From assembly GCF_039645565.1 (NCBI RefSeq), contig NZ_CP147914.1, positions 741,573 to 805,572 on the forward strand: DNA of 64,000 nucleotides, read 5' to 3'. The notes below the pieces were generated by a model. It was not told the DNA's origin and searched no databases. It saw only the letters and a list, made by a program, of their open reading frames with translations. Each line of letters begins with the position of its first letter. Position 1 is the first letter of the stretch. This DNA is from Sulfurimonas sp. HSL1-2 (lineage in GTDB: Bacteria; Campylobacterota; Campylobacteria; Campylobacterales; Sulfurimonadaceae). The position numbers and the translations under genes are program-made. Below are positions 34,931 to 47,519 of this stretch, piece after piece.

Positions 34931-35239
34931 ATGTACGCAATCATCAAAAACGGTGGCAAGCAGTATAAAGTAGAAGAGGGCGATATCCTCCTGCTTGACA
35001 AAATGAGCCTCGAGCCGAAAGCAACGCTCGAGATCAAAGAAGTACTCGCGGTCAATGCCGGTGAGCTGAAAGTCGGTGCTCCTTTTGTTGACGGTGCGGT
35101 TGTTACTGCAGAAGTCATCAACGAAGGCCGCGACAAGAAAGTCACGATCTACAAAAAGCGCCGTCGTAAGGACAGCAAACTCAAGCGCGGTTTCCGCCGC
35201 AGCTTCACACGCGTTCGCATCACGAAGATCGCGGCGTAA
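34931..35239 (+). CDS. rplU: 50S ribosomal protein L21
   Basis: A 102-aa ribosomal protein binding 23S rRNA near L20. It begins [18 protein letters not shown] and ends with the basic block [22 protein letters not shown], both typical. An AAGGA ribosome site precedes the ATG. It is followed by rpmA after 17 bases and preceded by a long structured leader. Confidence 0.98.
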   Translation: MYAIIKNGGKQYKVEEGDILLLDKMSLEPKATLEIKEVLAVNAGELKVGAPFVDGAVVTAEVINEGRDKKVTIYKKRRRKDSKLKRGFRRSFTRVRITKIAA

Positions 35240-35256
35240 TCTAGGAGGAGTTCGAT

Positions 35257-35514
35257 ATGGCACACAAGAAAGGTCAAGGTAGTACACAGAATAACCGCGA
35301 TTCCGCGGGACGTAGACTTGGTGTGAAGAAATACGGCGGCGAAACTGTCAAAGCCGGAAACATCATCGTTCGCCAGCGTGGTACGAAAGTACACCCGGGT
35401 CAGAACATCGGCATGGGTAAAGACCACACGCTGTACGCGCTGGTTGACGGCATCGTTCAGTTCGAGCGTAAAGACAAGACCCGCAAGCAGGTCTCTATCG
35501 TACCGGCTTCCTAA
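35257..35514 (+). CDS. rpmA: 50S ribosomal protein L27
   Basis: An 85-aa ribosomal protein whose N-terminal tail reaches the peptidyl-transferase centre. [18 protein letters not shown] is the standard beginning, so no N-terminal cleavage extension of the Firmicutes type is present. [18 protein letters not shown] is the conserved core. It forms an operon with rplU. Confidence 0.98.
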   Translation: MAHKKGQGSTQNNRDSAGRRLGVKKYGGETVKAGNIIVRQRGTKVHPGQNIGMGKDHTLYALVDGIVQFERKDKTRKQVSIVPAS

Positions 35515-35582
35515 GCTCTCTACCCCTAAATCAGGCGCTGCTTCGGCAGGGCCGCTTTCATCTATTCACCTTTATTTAACAG

Positions 35583-35588
35583 TATACT
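35583..35588 (+). promoter_or_regulatory. -10 box before obgE
   Basis: TATACT after a T-rich stretch, 54 bases upstream of the obgE ATG. Just before it, CTGC-TTCG-GCAG forms a short UUCG hairpin that may mark the end of the rplU-rpmA transcript. Confidence 0.5.
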
Positions 35589-35641
35589 TCTAACGGATGT
35601 CCAAGTCTTCTGTTGAGTGAAGCCCTACAAGGATTTAATGC

Positions 35642-36742
35642 ATGTTTGTCGATCAGATCGAATTGGAATTATCATCGGGAAAAGGCGGCGCAGGCTGTGT
35701 GGCGTTCCGCCGCGAGAAATTTGTGACCAACGGCGGTCCGAACGGCGGTGACGGCGGACGGGGCGGGGACGTCTGGTTCCGCGTCGACAACAATACCCAC
35801 ACCCTGGCACACTACCACGGCAAGCATAAGCTCGTGGCGGAAAACGGCCGTCCGGGTCTGGGCTCCAACATGACGGGCAAGTCGGCACCGAAACTCTTCG
35901 TCATCGTACCGCCCGGCACCCAGGTCTTCGACGCCGAGAGCGGCGAGCTGCTGATGGACCTCGTCCGTGAGGGCCAGGAACAACAGCTGCTGCAGGGCGG
36001 CAAGGGCGGCCTGGGCAATACCCACTTCAAATCCTCGACGAACCAGCGCCCGACCTATGCGCAGCCGGGTGAACCCGGTGAGACCCGCCGGGTCCGTCTG
36101 GAGCTGAAGCTCATCGCGGACGTCGGCCTCGTCGGCTTCCCCAACGTCGGGAAATCGACGCTCATTTCGACCGTCTCCAACGCGACGCCGGAGATCGCCA
36201 ACTACGAATTTACGACCCTGACACCGAAACTGGGACAGGTCCGCGTCAGCGATTTTGAATCCTTCGTCATGGCGGATATCCCGGGGATCATCGACGGCGC
36301 CAGCGAAGGGCGCGGCCTGGGACTGCAGTTCCTGCGCCACATCGAGCGGACGAAGACGCTGCTTTTCATGATCGACCTGGCGTCGTACATGACGATGACC
36401 TACCAGTACGAAACGCTGCAGCAGGAGCTGGAACGCTTCAGCGAACTGCTCGCCACGCGTGCCTTTGCAATCGCGCTGACCCGCGTCGACGCCCTCTCCA
36501 AAGAGGAGGCCGAGGAGAAGATCGCGGAGATGATGAAGCTGGTGGGCGTCAAGCCGTCTCAGCACAGCCGTTTCGGTTTCGATGATTCCCTGCCGTTTTA
36601 CGAGCAGGACCTCTCCGACGAGACGCAGCAGTTTGACCGCGAGAAACCCTTCTTCATGGCAGCGATCTCCTCCGTTGCCCATGAAAATATCAAACCGCTC
36701 AATTTCGCGCTGCATACCCTGATAGGAATGGAGCAAGCTTGA
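35642..36742 (+). CDS. obgE: GTPase ObgE/CgtA
   Basis: Ribosome-assembly and stress-linked GTPase. The 366-aa protein has the glycine-rich Obg fold (residues 1-157; [14 protein letters not shown]) and the G domain with [28 protein letters not shown] and LTRVDA. The variable C-terminal OCT domain of some family members is short. ATG 35642 has AAGGA eight bases upstream. The stop overlaps proB by four bases. Confidence 0.97.
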   Translation: MFVDQIELELSSGKGGAGCVAFRREKFVTNGGPNGGDGGRGGDVWFRVDNNTHTLAHYHGKHKLVAENGRPGLGSNMTGKSAPKLFVIVPPGTQVFDAESGELLMDLVREGQEQQLLQGGKGGLGNTHFKSSTNQRPTYAQPGEPGETRRVRLELKLIADVGLVGFPNVGKSTLISTVSNATPEIANYEFTTLTPKLGQVRVSDFESFVMADIPGIIDGASEGRGLGLQFLRHIERTKTLLFMIDLASYMTMTYQYETLQQELERFSELLATRAFAIALTRVDALSKEEAEEKIAEMMKLVGVKPSQHSRFGFDDSLPFYEQDLSDETQQFDREKPFFMAAISSVAHENIKPLNFALHTLIGMEQA

Positions 36743-37509
36743 AACGCATCGTCCTCAAGGTCGGCAGTGCCGTCCTGACCGAGAACAACCGCATTGCCCG
36801 CGACCGGATGCAGAACCTTGTCGACCTGATCGCCCGCCTCAAAGCGCGCTACGAAGTGATTCTCGTCTCCAGCGGCGCCGTCGCGGCGGGATATACGGAG
36901 CTCAAGCTCGATAAAAGCGTCCTGGCGAACAAGCAGGCACTCGCCTCCATCGGGCAGCCGCTGCTGATGAACCGCTACAAGAAGAAGTTTGAAAAGCACG
37001 GCATCCTGCCGGCACAGGTCCTGGTGACGGCGGCGAACTTCTACACGGAGAGCCAGGCGGAAAAGGCCCGCAACACCATCGATACTCTGATTGGGAACGG
37101 GGTACTGCCGATCATCAACGAGAACGACGCCACCGCCGTCGAAGAACTGGTCCTGGGCGACAATGACCAGCTCTCCGCCTATACGGCGTACCATTTCAAC
37201 GCCGACCTGCTGGTGATCCTCTCCGATATCAACGCCTATTACGACAAGGACCCGCACTGCCACGACGATGCCTGCGTCCGGCCGCTTGTACACGCTATCA
37301 AGGCCGAGGAGCTCTCCAAAGAGGTGACACCGCACAACAGCTTTGCCACGGGGGGCATCGTCACCAAGCTCAAAGCGGCGCACTTCCTCCTTGAACGCGG
37401 CCGCAGCATGTTCCTGGCCAGCGGGTTTGACCTGGAAGATATTGAAAACTTCCTCCTGAATGATACGCAGAGCGGCGGCACGCTCTTCACCCCGGAAAGT
37501 GTCGCATGA
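36739..37509 (+). CDS. proB: Glutamate 5-kinase
   Basis: First step of proline synthesis: phosphorylates glutamate. The 256-aa product contains only the amino-acid-kinase domain ([46 protein letters not shown]). The C-terminal PUA domain of E. coli ProB is missing, which is usual for the short forms in this phylum. It overlaps obgE and fmt by four bases at either end. Confidence 0.95.
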   Translation: MKRIVLKVGSAVLTENNRIARDRMQNLVDLIARLKARYEVILVSSGAVAAGYTELKLDKSVLANKQALASIGQPLLMNRYKKKFEKHGILPAQVLVTAANFYTESQAEKARNTIDTLIGNGVLPIINENDATAVEELVLGDNDQLSAYTAYHFNADLLVILSDINAYYDKDPHCHDDACVRPLVHAIKAEELSKEVTPHNSFATGGIVTKLKAAHFLLERGRSMFLASGFDLEDIENFLLNDTQSGGTLFTPESVA

Positions 37510-38414
37510 AAGTGATCTTTATGGGGACGCCGGATTACGCTTCGCAGATCCTGGAAACACTGATCGCGCAGAGTGATATCGAGGTCGTTGCGGCCTACAC
37601 CCAGCCGGATAAACCCGTGGGGCGGAAAAAAGTGCTGACGCCGCCACCGGTGAAAACCGTCGCACTGGAAGCGGGCATTCCCGTCTACCAGCCCGAGCGT
37701 CTGCGCGACGATGCGACGGTCGAGACGCTGCAAACGATCCCTTGCGACTATATCGTCGTCGCCGCCTACGGGCAGATCCTGCCCAAAGCGGTGCTCGATC
37801 ACGCCCCCTGTATCAACCTGCACGCCTCCATCCTGCCGCAGTACCGGGGCGCCAGCCCCATTCAGCAGAGCCTGCTGAACGGGGACAAAGAGACCGGCGT
37901 GACGGCAATGCTGATGGAGGAGGGGCTCGACACCGGGCCTATTCTCACAATCGAACGGATAACGATCGGTGATGATGAAACCGTTGGCAGCCTGTTCGAC
38001 CGCTTGACCGACCTCGCGGCCAAGATGACGCCGGACGTGCTGCGGGCTTACCCGACCCTGACAGCGGTGCCGCAGAATGACGCCGAGGCAAGCCTCTGCA
38101 AGAAGATCAGCAAGGCCGACGGCGAGGTCGCCTTTGATGACGCCGTGAAACTCTACAATAAGTACCGTGCATTCACCCCCTGGCCTGGGGTCTACCTGGA
38201 AAGCGGCCTGAAGCTGACGAAGATGACACTGGCGGCATCAACGGGGGCAAACACCCCGGGCCGTATTTTCGCTGTCGAAAAGATGCGGGTGAAAGTAGGC
38301 TGCAGCAAAGGGGCACTCTGGGTCGAAACGGTCCAGCCGCCGTCGAAAAAAGCGATGGCGGTGAATGATTACCTCAACGGGAAACGGCTCGGCCTTGACG
38401 ATACGCTGGCTTGA
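37506..38414 (+). CDS. fmt: Methionyl-tRNA formyltransferase
   Basis: Formylates initiator Met-tRNA with 10-formyl-THF. The 302-aa protein has [15 protein letters not shown], the catalytic-loop region [18 protein letters not shown] (Asn, His) and [18 protein letters not shown] containing the catalytic Asp. The C-terminal tRNA-binding domain is complete. Its end overlaps birA. Confidence 0.96.
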   Translation: MKVIFMGTPDYASQILETLIAQSDIEVVAAYTQPDKPVGRKKVLTPPPVKTVALEAGIPVYQPERLRDDATVETLQTIPCDYIVVAAYGQILPKAVLDHAPCINLHASILPQYRGASPIQQSLLNGDKETGVTAMLMEEGLDTGPILTIERITIGDDETVGSLFDRLTDLAAKMTPDVLRAYPTLTAVPQNDAEASLCKKISKADGEVAFDDAVKLYNKYRAFTPWPGVYLESGLKLTKMTLAASTGANTPGRIFAVEKMRVKVGCSKGALWVETVQPPSKKAMAVNDYLNGKRLGLDDTLA

Positions 38415-39027
38415 GCAGGTCGATTCGACCCAGCGCTACCTCATTGACGCCCTGAAAACGGGGGAGACGCCCCCTTTGGCGGTGGTCGCGGATCTCCAGG
38501 AGGCCGGGCGCGGGAGCCGGGGAAACAGCTGGACAGGTTTGGAAGGCAACCTCTTTTTCTCATTTGCCGTGGCGCGCAGCGCATTGCCCCCGGACCTGCA
38601 GCTTGAATCCTCCTCCATCTATTTCGCTTTTCTGCTCAAAATGGCCCTTGAGGATGCCGGATCGGAAGTGTGGCTGAAATGGCCGAACGATTTTTACATC
38701 GGCGGGCAGAAAATCGGCGGAACGATCACGACAATGCGGCAAAATACCCTGGTGTGCGGCATCGGGCTCAACCTGAAAAATGCCCCGGAGGGTTTCGGCG
38801 TTCTAGATATCGATGTTTCACGAGAAATGTTATTAAATGATTATTTTTCAAGGGTGGAAGGATTTCCGAAATGGAAGGAAATCTTCAGACTATACGCGCT
38901 AGAATTTGACAAAAGCAGACGGTTCCAAACGCATAATAATCATCATAACTTTTCCTTAGAAAACGCGGTGTTGTGTGACGATGGATCGGTTATGTGTGAC
39001 GGGCAAAGGATATACAGCCAGCGATGA
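38395..39027 (+). CDS. birA: Biotin-[acetyl-CoA-carboxylase] ligase
   Basis: Attaches biotin to the carrier protein of acetyl-CoA carboxylase. It has the ligase core only ([52 protein letters not shown]) and no N-terminal DNA-binding domain, so it is a monofunctional enzyme. TTG 38395 is chosen because the family normally begins two or three residues before [11 protein letters not shown] 38365 is the alternative and would add ten residues. The last third is clearly more AT-rich than the rest and contains a parS-like site. Confidence 0.9.
   Translation: MTIRWLEQVDSTQRYLIDALKTGETPPLAVVADLQEAGRGSRGNSWTGLEGNLFFSFAVARSALPPDLQLESSSIYFAFLLKMALEDAGSEVWLKWPNDFYIGGQKIGGTITTMRQNTLVCGIGLNLKNAPEGFGVLDIDVSREMLLNDYFSRVEGFPKWKEIFRLYALEFDKSRRFQTHNNHHNFSLENAVLCDDGSVMCDGQRIYSQR
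38814..38829. promoter_or_regulatory. parS-like centromere site inside birA
   Basis: TGTTTCACGAGAAATG matches the bacterial parS consensus TGTTTCACGTGAAACA at 13 of 16 positions, including the first nine in a row. It lies 195 bases before parA, the usual neighbourhood for a chromosomal parS. The mismatches break the perfect palindrome on one side, so it may be a weak or secondary site. Confidence 0.5.
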
Positions 39028-39806
39028 GTGAAGTAATTGTAATTGCCAATCAAAAAGGCGGGGTAGGTAAGACGACGACTGCGGTTAATCTCGCGGCATC
39101 CCTTGCCGTTGAAGGGAAAAAGGTCCTGCTGATCGATGCCGATCCGCAGGCCAACGCCACGACATCGCTGGGATATACCCGTAATGATTACGAGTTCAAT
39201 ATCTATCATGTGCTGATCGGGGCGAAAAAGCTCGGTGACATCATTCTGACGACCGAACTGCCGATGCTGGATCTTGCACCGTCGAATATCGGCCTCGTCG
39301 GGGTGGAAAAAGAGTATTACGACTCCAGCCAGAGCAAAGGGCGCGAGCTGATCATGAAAAAAGCGATCGCGCAGGTCAAAGAGCATTATGACTATGTCAT
39401 CATCGATTCGCCGCCGGCCCTGGGGCCGATGACGATCAATGCCCTGAGCGCATCGAATTCGGTCATCATCCCGATCCAGTGCGAATTTTTCGCCCTCGAG
39501 GGGTTGGCGCAGCTGCTCAATACCGTGCGCCTGATCCGCAAAACGATCAACCCCTCCCTGGCCATCAAAGGGTTCCTGCCGACGATGTACAGTTCGCAGA
39601 ACAACCTCTCCAAACAGGTACTGGCGGATCTGCGCCAGCACTTCAAAGAGAAGCTCTTTACCGATGAAACGGATGACTGCATCGTGATCCCGCGCAACGT
39701 CAAGCTGGCGGAGAGCCCGAGTTTCGGAAAACCGGCCGTGCTTTACGACGGGCGCTCCAGCGGTTCCGTCGCGTATCAGAACCTTGCCCAGGCCATCCTG
39801 GCGTAA
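39024..39806 (+). CDS. parA: Chromosome-partitioning ATPase ParA/Soj
   Basis: A 260-aa Walker-type ATPase that binds DNA non-specifically and moves ParB-parS complexes. [18 protein letters not shown] is the deviant Walker [19 protein letters not shown] carries the switch aspartate. No N-terminal HTH extension, so it is the chromosomal (Soj-like) type. It overlaps birA by four bases and is three bases from parB. Confidence 0.97.
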   Translation: MSEVIVIANQKGGVGKTTTAVNLAASLAVEGKKVLLIDADPQANATTSLGYTRNDYEFNIYHVLIGAKKLGDIILTTELPMLDLAPSNIGLVGVEKEYYDSSQSKGRELIMKKAIAQVKEHYDYVIIDSPPALGPMTINALSASNSVIIPIQCEFFALEGLAQLLNTVRLIRKTINPSLAIKGFLPTMYSSQNNLSKQVLADLRQHFKEKLFTDETDDCIVIPRNVKLAESPSFGKPAVLYDGRSSGSVAYQNLAQAILA

Positions 39807-39809
39807 CGG

Positions 39810-40661
39810 ATGGGTATGGCAAAAACGAAATCCCTCGGACGCGGACTGGGTGAACTCCTCGGCGAAATCGAAGAGGCCTACGACCACGAGATTCCGAAAA
39901 ATGCCCAGGTCGTAGAGGTTCCTGTCTCACAGATCCGACCGAATCCCTTCCAGCCGCGCAAACATTTTGACGAAAAAGCCCTCGGGGAGCTGGCCGCTTC
40001 CATCAAGACCCACGGCCTGATCCAGCCCATCGTCCTTGTCGAAGACGTCGACGGCTACATTCTCGTTGCCGGCGAGCGCCGCTGGCGTGCGAGCAAGCTG
40101 GCGAAGATTAAAACGATCCGTGCGGTGATCGCCTCCCTGGATGAAGCGCAGATGCGCCAGCACGCTCTCATCGAGAATATCCAGCGCGAGCAGCTCAATG
40201 TCGTCGAACTGGCCCAGGCTTACGAAGAGCTGATCAATCTGCACGGGCTCACCCAGGAGGAGCTCTCATCGGTGGTGCACAAGAGCCGCAGCCATATTAC
40301 CAATACCCTCCGTCTTCTGCAGCTCTCCAAGAAAACCCTCTCCTCATTGATCGACAGTACGATCAGTGCCGGGCATGCCAAGGTTCTGGTGGGGCTGACG
40401 GACAAAGAGCAGAAAGTGATGGTCGATTCCATCCACGGCCAGAAACTGAGCGTCCGCGAAACCGAGCAGATGGTCAAACGGATGAAAAGCCGCGGGGAAA
40501 CGGAAACCCAGGAGAAGCCGAAAGCCCCTGAATACGACCTCGGGGCCGTACGGAGCGCACTCTCGGACGGCGGTTTTGCCGTGGCCGCCGGCACGAACAA
40601 AATCACCATCACCTTCCGCGATGAGCAGGAGGTTGCCCGTTTTCTGGACATCCTCGGCTGA
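39810..40661 (+). CDS. parB: Chromosome-partitioning protein ParB/Spo0J
   Basis: A CTP-dependent DNA clamp that loads at parS. The 283-aa protein has an N-terminal ParA-contacting peptide (KTKSLGRGLGELLGE), the CTPase motifs GLIQPIVLV and GERRWRASK, an HTH domain (SSVVHKSRSHITNTLRLL) and a C-terminal dimer domain. ATG 39816 two codons later is also a possible start. Confidence 0.96.
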   Translation: MGMAKTKSLGRGLGELLGEIEEAYDHEIPKNAQVVEVPVSQIRPNPFQPRKHFDEKALGELAASIKTHGLIQPIVLVEDVDGYILVAGERRWRASKLAKIKTIRAVIASLDEAQMRQHALIENIQREQLNVVELAQAYEELINLHGLTQEELSSVVHKSRSHITNTLRLLQLSKKTLSSLIDSTISAGHAKVLVGLTDKEQKVMVDSIHGQKLSVRETEQMVKRMKSRGETETQEKPKAPEYDLGAVRSALSDGGFAVAAGTNKITITFRDEQEVARFLDILG

Positions 40662-40764
40662 CCGCTGCATTATTTTGTAACCAAAAAAATTCCCCCCTTT
40701 GTAATTTTTCTCCTTTTTCGCTTTTTCCCCTCCCAACTTAACAGGGTTTTTAATTTATAAATTG

Positions 40765-40770
40765 TATAAT
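40765..40770 (+). promoter_or_regulatory. -10 box of the ATP synthase operon
   Basis: TATAAT in AATTGTATAATCACG, 22 bases upstream of the atpF' ATG, with a perfect AGGAGGTGAT ribosome site between. The 131-base gap after parB is rich in T and C runs and holds no gene. Confidence 0.65.
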
Positions 40771-40792
40771 CACGCAACTTTTAGGAGGTGAT

Positions 40793-41215
40793 ATGTTAGA
40801 TATTAGTCCACTGCTGCTCATCAGTACAGCTGTTGTCTTCCTTATCCTTATCGCCGTTCTAAACGGTATGCTCTACAAACCTCTCTTTGCTTTCATGGAA
40901 AAACGTGACCAAGACATTCAGAATGATCTGACAGCTATCGGCTCTAACGACGCCGAAGTCAGTGCACTGAACGAAACCGCGGACTCCATTATCAGCGAAG
41001 CACGTTTGCAAGCGGCTGGGGAACGGGAAAAAGTGATTGCGGATGCAAAAAATGCGGCGGAAGCCGCCATCGGTGCCAAGCGTGCTGAGCTGGCCAAAGC
41101 TTATGAAGCCTTTGAGGCGGAACTTGCGACAGAGCGCGAGAACCTCCGGAATGCGCTTTCTGCTGAGGTCCCGGCTTACGTCGAGGCTGTTAACGCCAAG
41201 ATCAGCAAGATATAA
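40793..41215 (+). CDS. atpF': F-type ATP synthase subunit b'
   Basis: The 140-aa first of two different b-type stator subunits. One N-terminal membrane helix (about 8-27) is followed by a long charged coiled coil. A b/b' pair is normal for Campylobacterota. It opens the F1/stator operon; the a and c subunit genes (atpB, atpE) are not in this window, as is usual in this phylum. Confidence 0.92.
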   Translation: MLDISPLLLISTAVVFLILIAVLNGMLYKPLFAFMEKRDQDIQNDLTAIGSNDAEVSALNETADSIISEARLQAAGEREKVIADAKNAAEAAIGAKRAELAKAYEAFEAELATERENLRNALSAEVPAYVEAVNAKISKI

Positions 41216-41221
41216 GGAGAC

Positions 41222-41740
41222 ATGATGAAAAAACTGTTGGTTATGACCCTGTTCGTTTCAGCATCGCTCTTCGCTTCGTCCGGTGCCGAGCACGGTGCGA
41301 CAGATATCCTTCCGCGTACGGTCAACTTCCTGATCTTCGCCGGGATCCTGTGGTATTTGCTGGCGAAGCCGGTCAAAGGTTTCTTTACCGGCCGTGCCGG
41401 TGAAATCGCCGACCGTCTGAACAGCATTCAGGACAAACTGCGTGCTTCTGAAGCGGAAAAAGTCGCTGCGGAAGCCCGTGTCGAAGAGGCGAAGACCTTT
41501 GCGAGCGAACTGGCTGCGACAACGGAAAAAGAGAAAGACGTTCTCAAGAAACAGATTGAAGCCCAGTCTGCGAACGAGATCGCCGTTCTCGAAAAACAGA
41601 TGAAAGACAAAGAGAGCCTCGCGGAGCGCCAGATGGTGCGCAGTGTCGTTGAAACTGTCCTTTCAGATGTGACAGCACAGAGCACAGCCTCCCTCGACAA
41701 AGAGAAGATGGCTGACATCATTGTGAAGAAGGTGGCGTAA
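41222..41740 (+). CDS. atpF: F-type ATP synthase subunit b
   Basis: A 172-aa stator subunit. The N-terminus (MKKLLVMTLFVSASLFASSG) looks like a signal peptide, followed by a second hydrophobic helix (about 35-55) and a long coiled coil. The extra cleavable-looking leader on subunit b is seen in related bacteria. It shares one base with atpH. Confidence 0.92.
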   Translation: MMKKLLVMTLFVSASLFASSGAEHGATDILPRTVNFLIFAGILWYLLAKPVKGFFTGRAGEIADRLNSIQDKLRASEAEKVAAEARVEEAKTFASELAATTEKEKDVLKKQIEAQSANEIAVLEKQMKDKESLAERQMVRSVVETVLSDVTAQSTASLDKEKMADIIVKKVA

Positions 41741-42273
41741 TGGAAGCGATGATCGCACAACGTTATGTAAAAGCCCTGACTTCGCTGATGGATGCCGAGG
41801 CTCTGGCGAATACGAAAACACTCTTTGATGCACTCGCGGAGGCCTTCGGCGAGAAGGCGTTTGCCGATATCATCAATGACCCCAATGTCGCCGACGCTGC
41901 GAAACAGGAACTCCTGCTCGCGATCGTCGCCGGCGCAAACAGTAACGCTGTTAACAACCTGGTCAAACTCCTGGTTGAGAAGAAGCGCCTGGCGATTATC
42001 CCGGCAATTGCCGAGTCACTCCGCCTGACACTGGCAGGGATGCACAGAACCTATGAAGGCAAGGTCTACAGCAATACGGCCGTCGAAGCATCGACACTCG
42101 CCGCACTGAGCAGCGACCTTGGTAAAAAGATGGATGCGACGATCACGCTCGCGTTCGTCGCGTCGGATTATGACGGTATCAAAGTCGAAGTGGAGGACCT
42201 CGGTGTCGAAGTCAGCCTCTCGAAGAGCCGCATGAACGCTCAACTCGTTGAGCACATCTTAAAAGCAATTTGA
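41740..42273 (+). CDS. atpH: F-type ATP synthase subunit delta
   Basis: A 177-aa subunit joining the F1 head to the b stalk. It begins IAQRYVKALTSLMDAEAL, typical of delta, and ends with the conserved EVEDLGVEVSLSKSRMNAQL region. It follows atpF directly and precedes atpA by 21 bases. Confidence 0.93.
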   Translation: MEAMIAQRYVKALTSLMDAEALANTKTLFDALAEAFGEKAFADIINDPNVADAAKQELLLAIVAGANSNAVNNLVKLLVEKKRLAIIPAIAESLRLTLAGMHRTYEGKVYSNTAVEASTLAALSSDLGKKMDATITLAFVASDYDGIKVEVEDLGVEVSLSKSRMNAQLVEHILKAI

Positions 42274-42294
42274 TCTTGGAAAGGAGATAGCATA

Positions 42295-43812
42295 GTGGTA
42301 GCAAAAGTACAAGCAGATGAAATCAGTTCAATCATCAAAGAACGTATCGAGAACTTTGAACTGAACGTCGATATTAATGAAACAGGGAAGATCGTCTCTT
42401 ACGGAGACGGTGTTGCTCAGGTCTATGGCCTGTCCAATGCAATGGCCGGTGAAATGGTCGAATTCGAAGACGGGACTCAGGGTCTTGTCCTCAACCTCGA
42501 AGAGAGCAGCGTCGGTGTTGTTATCCTCGGTAAAAGCGGTGCACTGCGCGAAGGCATGAGCGTCAAGCGCCTGGGCAAACTGCTGCGCGTACCGGTCGGC
42601 GACGCACTGCTGGGTCGCGTTGTCAACGCCCTCGGTGAGCCTATTGACGGCAAAGGCCCGATCGAAGCAACGGAAAACCGTTTCGTCGAAGAGAAAGCAC
42701 CGGGCATCATGGCACGTAAATCCGTCCATGAACCGATGGCAACCGGTATCAAGTCTATCGACGCCCTCGTGCCGATCGGCCGCGGTCAGCGCGAGCTGAT
42801 CATCGGTGACCGCCAGACAGGTAAAACGACGGTTGCACTCGACACGATCATCAACCAGAAAGGCAACGGCGTTGTCTGTATCTATGTTGCTGTCGGTCAG
42901 AAAGAGTCTACGGTCGCTCAGGTCGTCCGCCGCCTCGAAGAGCACGGTGCCCTCGAGTACACTATCATCGTTTCCGCGACAGCGTCCGAAGCGGCTGCAC
43001 TGCAGTTCCTCGCGCCGTACACCGGTGTCACGATGGGTGAATACTTCCGTGACAACGCGCGCCACGGTCTGATCGTTTACGATGACCTTTCCAAGCATGC
43101 GGTCGCTTACCGTGAAATGTCCCTGATTCTCCGCCGCCCTCCGGGCCGCGAAGCGTTCCCGGGTGACGTATTCTACCTCCACTCCCGCCTCCTCGAGCGT
43201 GCTGCGAAGCTCAACGATGAGAAAGGTGCAGGTTCACTGACGGCACTGCCGATCATCGAAACGCAGGCGGGTGACGTTGCGGCATATATCCCGACAAACG
43301 TCATCTCCATTACCGACGGTCAGATCTTCCTCGAGACAGACCTGTTCAACTCCGGTATCCGCCCGGCGATCAACGTCGGTCTCTCTGTATCACGTGTCGG
43401 TGGTGCAGCACAGATCAAAGCAACCAAACAGGTTGCCGGTACACTGCGCCTCGACCTGGCACAGTACCGCGAACTCCAGGCGTTCGCCCAGTTCGCTTCC
43501 GACCTCGACGAAGTCAGCCGCAAGCAGCTCGAACGCGGTCAGCGCATGGTCGAAGTTCTGAAGCAGCCGCCGTACTCTCCGCTCACTGCAGAGAAGCAGG
43601 CGCTGGTGATCTTCGCGGGTAACGAAGGTTACCTCGACGACCTGCCGGCAAGCAGCGTTGTCAAGTTCGAAGCAGAACTGTATCCGTTCGTAGAGGCTTC
43701 TTATCCTCAGATTTTCGAGAACATCCGTTCTACATCCAAAATCGACGATGAGACGAGTGCCCTGATGAAAAAAGCGATCGAAGAGTTCAAAGCGTCTTTC
43801 GTCGCTGAGTAA
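42295..43812 (+). CDS. atpA: F-type ATP synthase subunit alpha
   Basis: A 505-aa non-catalytic nucleotide-binding subunit of F1, with Walker [14 protein letters not shown], the arginine-finger region [17 protein letters not shown] and the usual start [14 protein letters not shown]. The start codon is GTG, with AAGGAGATAG upstream. Confidence 0.98.
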   Translation: MVAKVQADEISSIIKERIENFELNVDINETGKIVSYGDGVAQVYGLSNAMAGEMVEFEDGTQGLVLNLEESSVGVVILGKSGALREGMSVKRLGKLLRVPVGDALLGRVVNALGEPIDGKGPIEATENRFVEEKAPGIMARKSVHEPMATGIKSIDALVPIGRGQRELIIGDRQTGKTTVALDTIINQKGNGVVCIYVAVGQKESTVAQVVRRLEEHGALEYTIIVSATASEAAALQFLAPYTGVTMGEYFRDNARHGLIVYDDLSKHAVAYREMSLILRRPPGREAFPGDVFYLHSRLLERAAKLNDEKGAGSLTALPIIETQAGDVAAYIPTNVISITDGQIFLETDLFNSGIRPAINVGLSVSRVGGAAQIKATKQVAGTLRLDLAQYRELQAFAQFASDLDEVSRKQLERGQRMVEVLKQPPYSPLTAEKQALVIFAGNEGYLDDLPASSVVKFEAELYPFVEASYPQIFENIRSTSKIDDETSALMKKAIEEFKASFVAE

Positions 43813-43820
43813 GGACCATC

Positions 43821-46119
<2,299 letters not shown>

Positions 46120-46146
46120 TCTTTTTCAGTGCAAAAGGAATAAGTA

Positions 46147-46539
46147 ATGGATACTTTTAAACTGGAAGTGATCACGCCTAACGGTCTCATTTTTGATAAT
46201 GAAGCCGTTGAAGTCACGCTGCCGGGTGAAGAGGGTGAGTTCGGTGTTCTGCCGCGCCACGCTTCACTGACGACGCTGCTCAAAGCCGGCGTTATCGATA
46301 TCGTCACTGCAGACAAGCGCACCGAGTCCATCGTCGTTAACTGGGGTGTAGTCCAGGTGACGGAAGACAAGGTGACGGTACTGGTTGACGGTGCCGTCGC
46401 GATCCGCGGCGAAGGCGAAAGCGAAGTCGCCAAAGTGCTCGAAGATGCGAAGAAACTGCTTGCTGACGTTTCCGACTCCAAGATGGCACTGGCTTCGGTC
46501 TCAGCCAAGATCGAATCGGCTGCACACAAACTGCTCTAA
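46147..46539 (+). CDS. atpC: F-type ATP synthase subunit epsilon
   Basis: A 130-aa subunit at the foot of the shaft. The N-terminal beta barrel (LEVITPNGLIFDNEAVEVTLPGEEGEFGVLPRH) is typical; the C-terminal helical part is present but shortish. It ends the ATP synthase part; tolQ follows after nine bases without an obvious terminator. Confidence 0.95.
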   Translation: MDTFKLEVITPNGLIFDNEAVEVTLPGEEGEFGVLPRHASLTTLLKAGVIDIVTADKRTESIVVNWGVVQVTEDKVTVLVDGAVAIRGEGESEVAKVLEDAKKLLADVSDSKMALASVSAKIESAAHKLL

Positions 46540-46548
46540 GCGATCATC

Positions 46549-47124
46549 ATGTTTGAATCGCTCAGCGACTACTACCTCAAAAGCAACAGTGTCACCCTCG
46601 CGGTACTGGCACTGCTTGCGGTCTACTTCATCGTTATCAACTGGACGTTCTTCTACCGCTTCCTCGCATTGAACCGCTGGGTCGACAAAGAGACGGATTC
46701 ACTCGAATCGCTTCTGATGGGTGCACAGGGGATTGCAGCGAACTCCTACCTGAACCACTTTATCAAAAGCAGCAAACGCCTTTCGAATGAACTGTTTGAC
46801 CTGGGGCTTTTCGCCGGGACGAAAGAAGCGACGAAGGGACTGGCTATTCTCTCCGTTGTTGCTTCGACTGCACCCTTTATCGGTCTGTTCGGAACGGTTG
46901 TCTCGATTCTCGATACCTTCAACAATATCGGAAGTTCCAGCGGAACCATGGCGGTCATCGCCGCCGGTGTCTCCGACGCGCTTGTGGCGACGGCAGCCGG
47001 TATCTTCGTGGCGATTTTCGCCTATACCTACCATCAGATCCTCAAACGCCGGGCGTATGAACTGACCGGTCTGCTGCAGATGCAGCGTGATGCCCTGATG
47101 GCCAAAGTGACGGACGCGGCGTGA
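46549..47124 (+). CDS. tolQ: TolQ/ExbB proton-channel protein
   Basis: A 191-aa inner-membrane protein with helices at about 17-37, 95-118 and 130-152. APFIGLFGTVVSILDTFNNIG and AVIAAGVSDALVATAAGIFVAI are the family signatures. With TolR it uses the proton gradient to energise TolA. The downstream tolB-pal genes favour the Tol name over ExbB. Confidence 0.93.
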   Translation: MFESLSDYYLKSNSVTLAVLALLAVYFIVINWTFFYRFLALNRWVDKETDSLESLLMGAQGIAANSYLNHFIKSSKRLSNELFDLGLFAGTKEATKGLAILSVVASTAPFIGLFGTVVSILDTFNNIGSSSGTMAVIAAGVSDALVATAAGIFVAIFAYTYHQILKRRAYELTGLLQMQRDALMAKVTDAA

Positions 47125-47519
47125 GTGTCTTCGACTGGGAAGAGCGGCCGGAGCTGAACATCACACCTCTGGTGGATGTCATGCTCGTACTGCTGGCGAT
47201 CCTGATGGTGATTGCACCGAACATCGTCTACGAAGAGCTGATCAATCTCCCCCAGGGCTCGGCGCAGAAGCAGCTTGAGAAGAAGCCGCCGGTCCATATC
47301 GTCATCACGAAAGAGGGCGAGATCCTCGTCAACAAAGAGAAATTCGATCGTCTCGGCTTTATCGACAACTTCTACCGCTTTGCGCAGGAGAACCTCGATG
47401 CCAAGTCGACGGTCACGATCAGTGCCGACCGTTCCCTGGACTACGGGATGGTCATGTCGGTGCTTGCAGCGGTAAAACAGGCAGGTTTTAGTGAAGTCTC
47501 TCTCGCTACCAACGGTTGA
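47121..47519 (+). CDS. tolR: TolR/ExbD protein
   Basis: A 132-aa single-span protein. The conserved proton-path aspartate is in NITPLVDVMLVLLAILMV. The periplasmic part has SVTISADRSLDYG-like sequence (VTISADRSLDYGMVM). It starts with GTG overlapping tolQ by four bases. Confidence 0.93.
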   Translation: MSVFDWEERPELNITPLVDVMLVLLAILMVIAPNIVYEELINLPQGSAQKQLEKKPPVHIVITKEGEILVNKEKFDRLGFIDNFYRFAQENLDAKSTVTISADRSLDYGMVMSVLAAVKQAGFSEVSLATNG

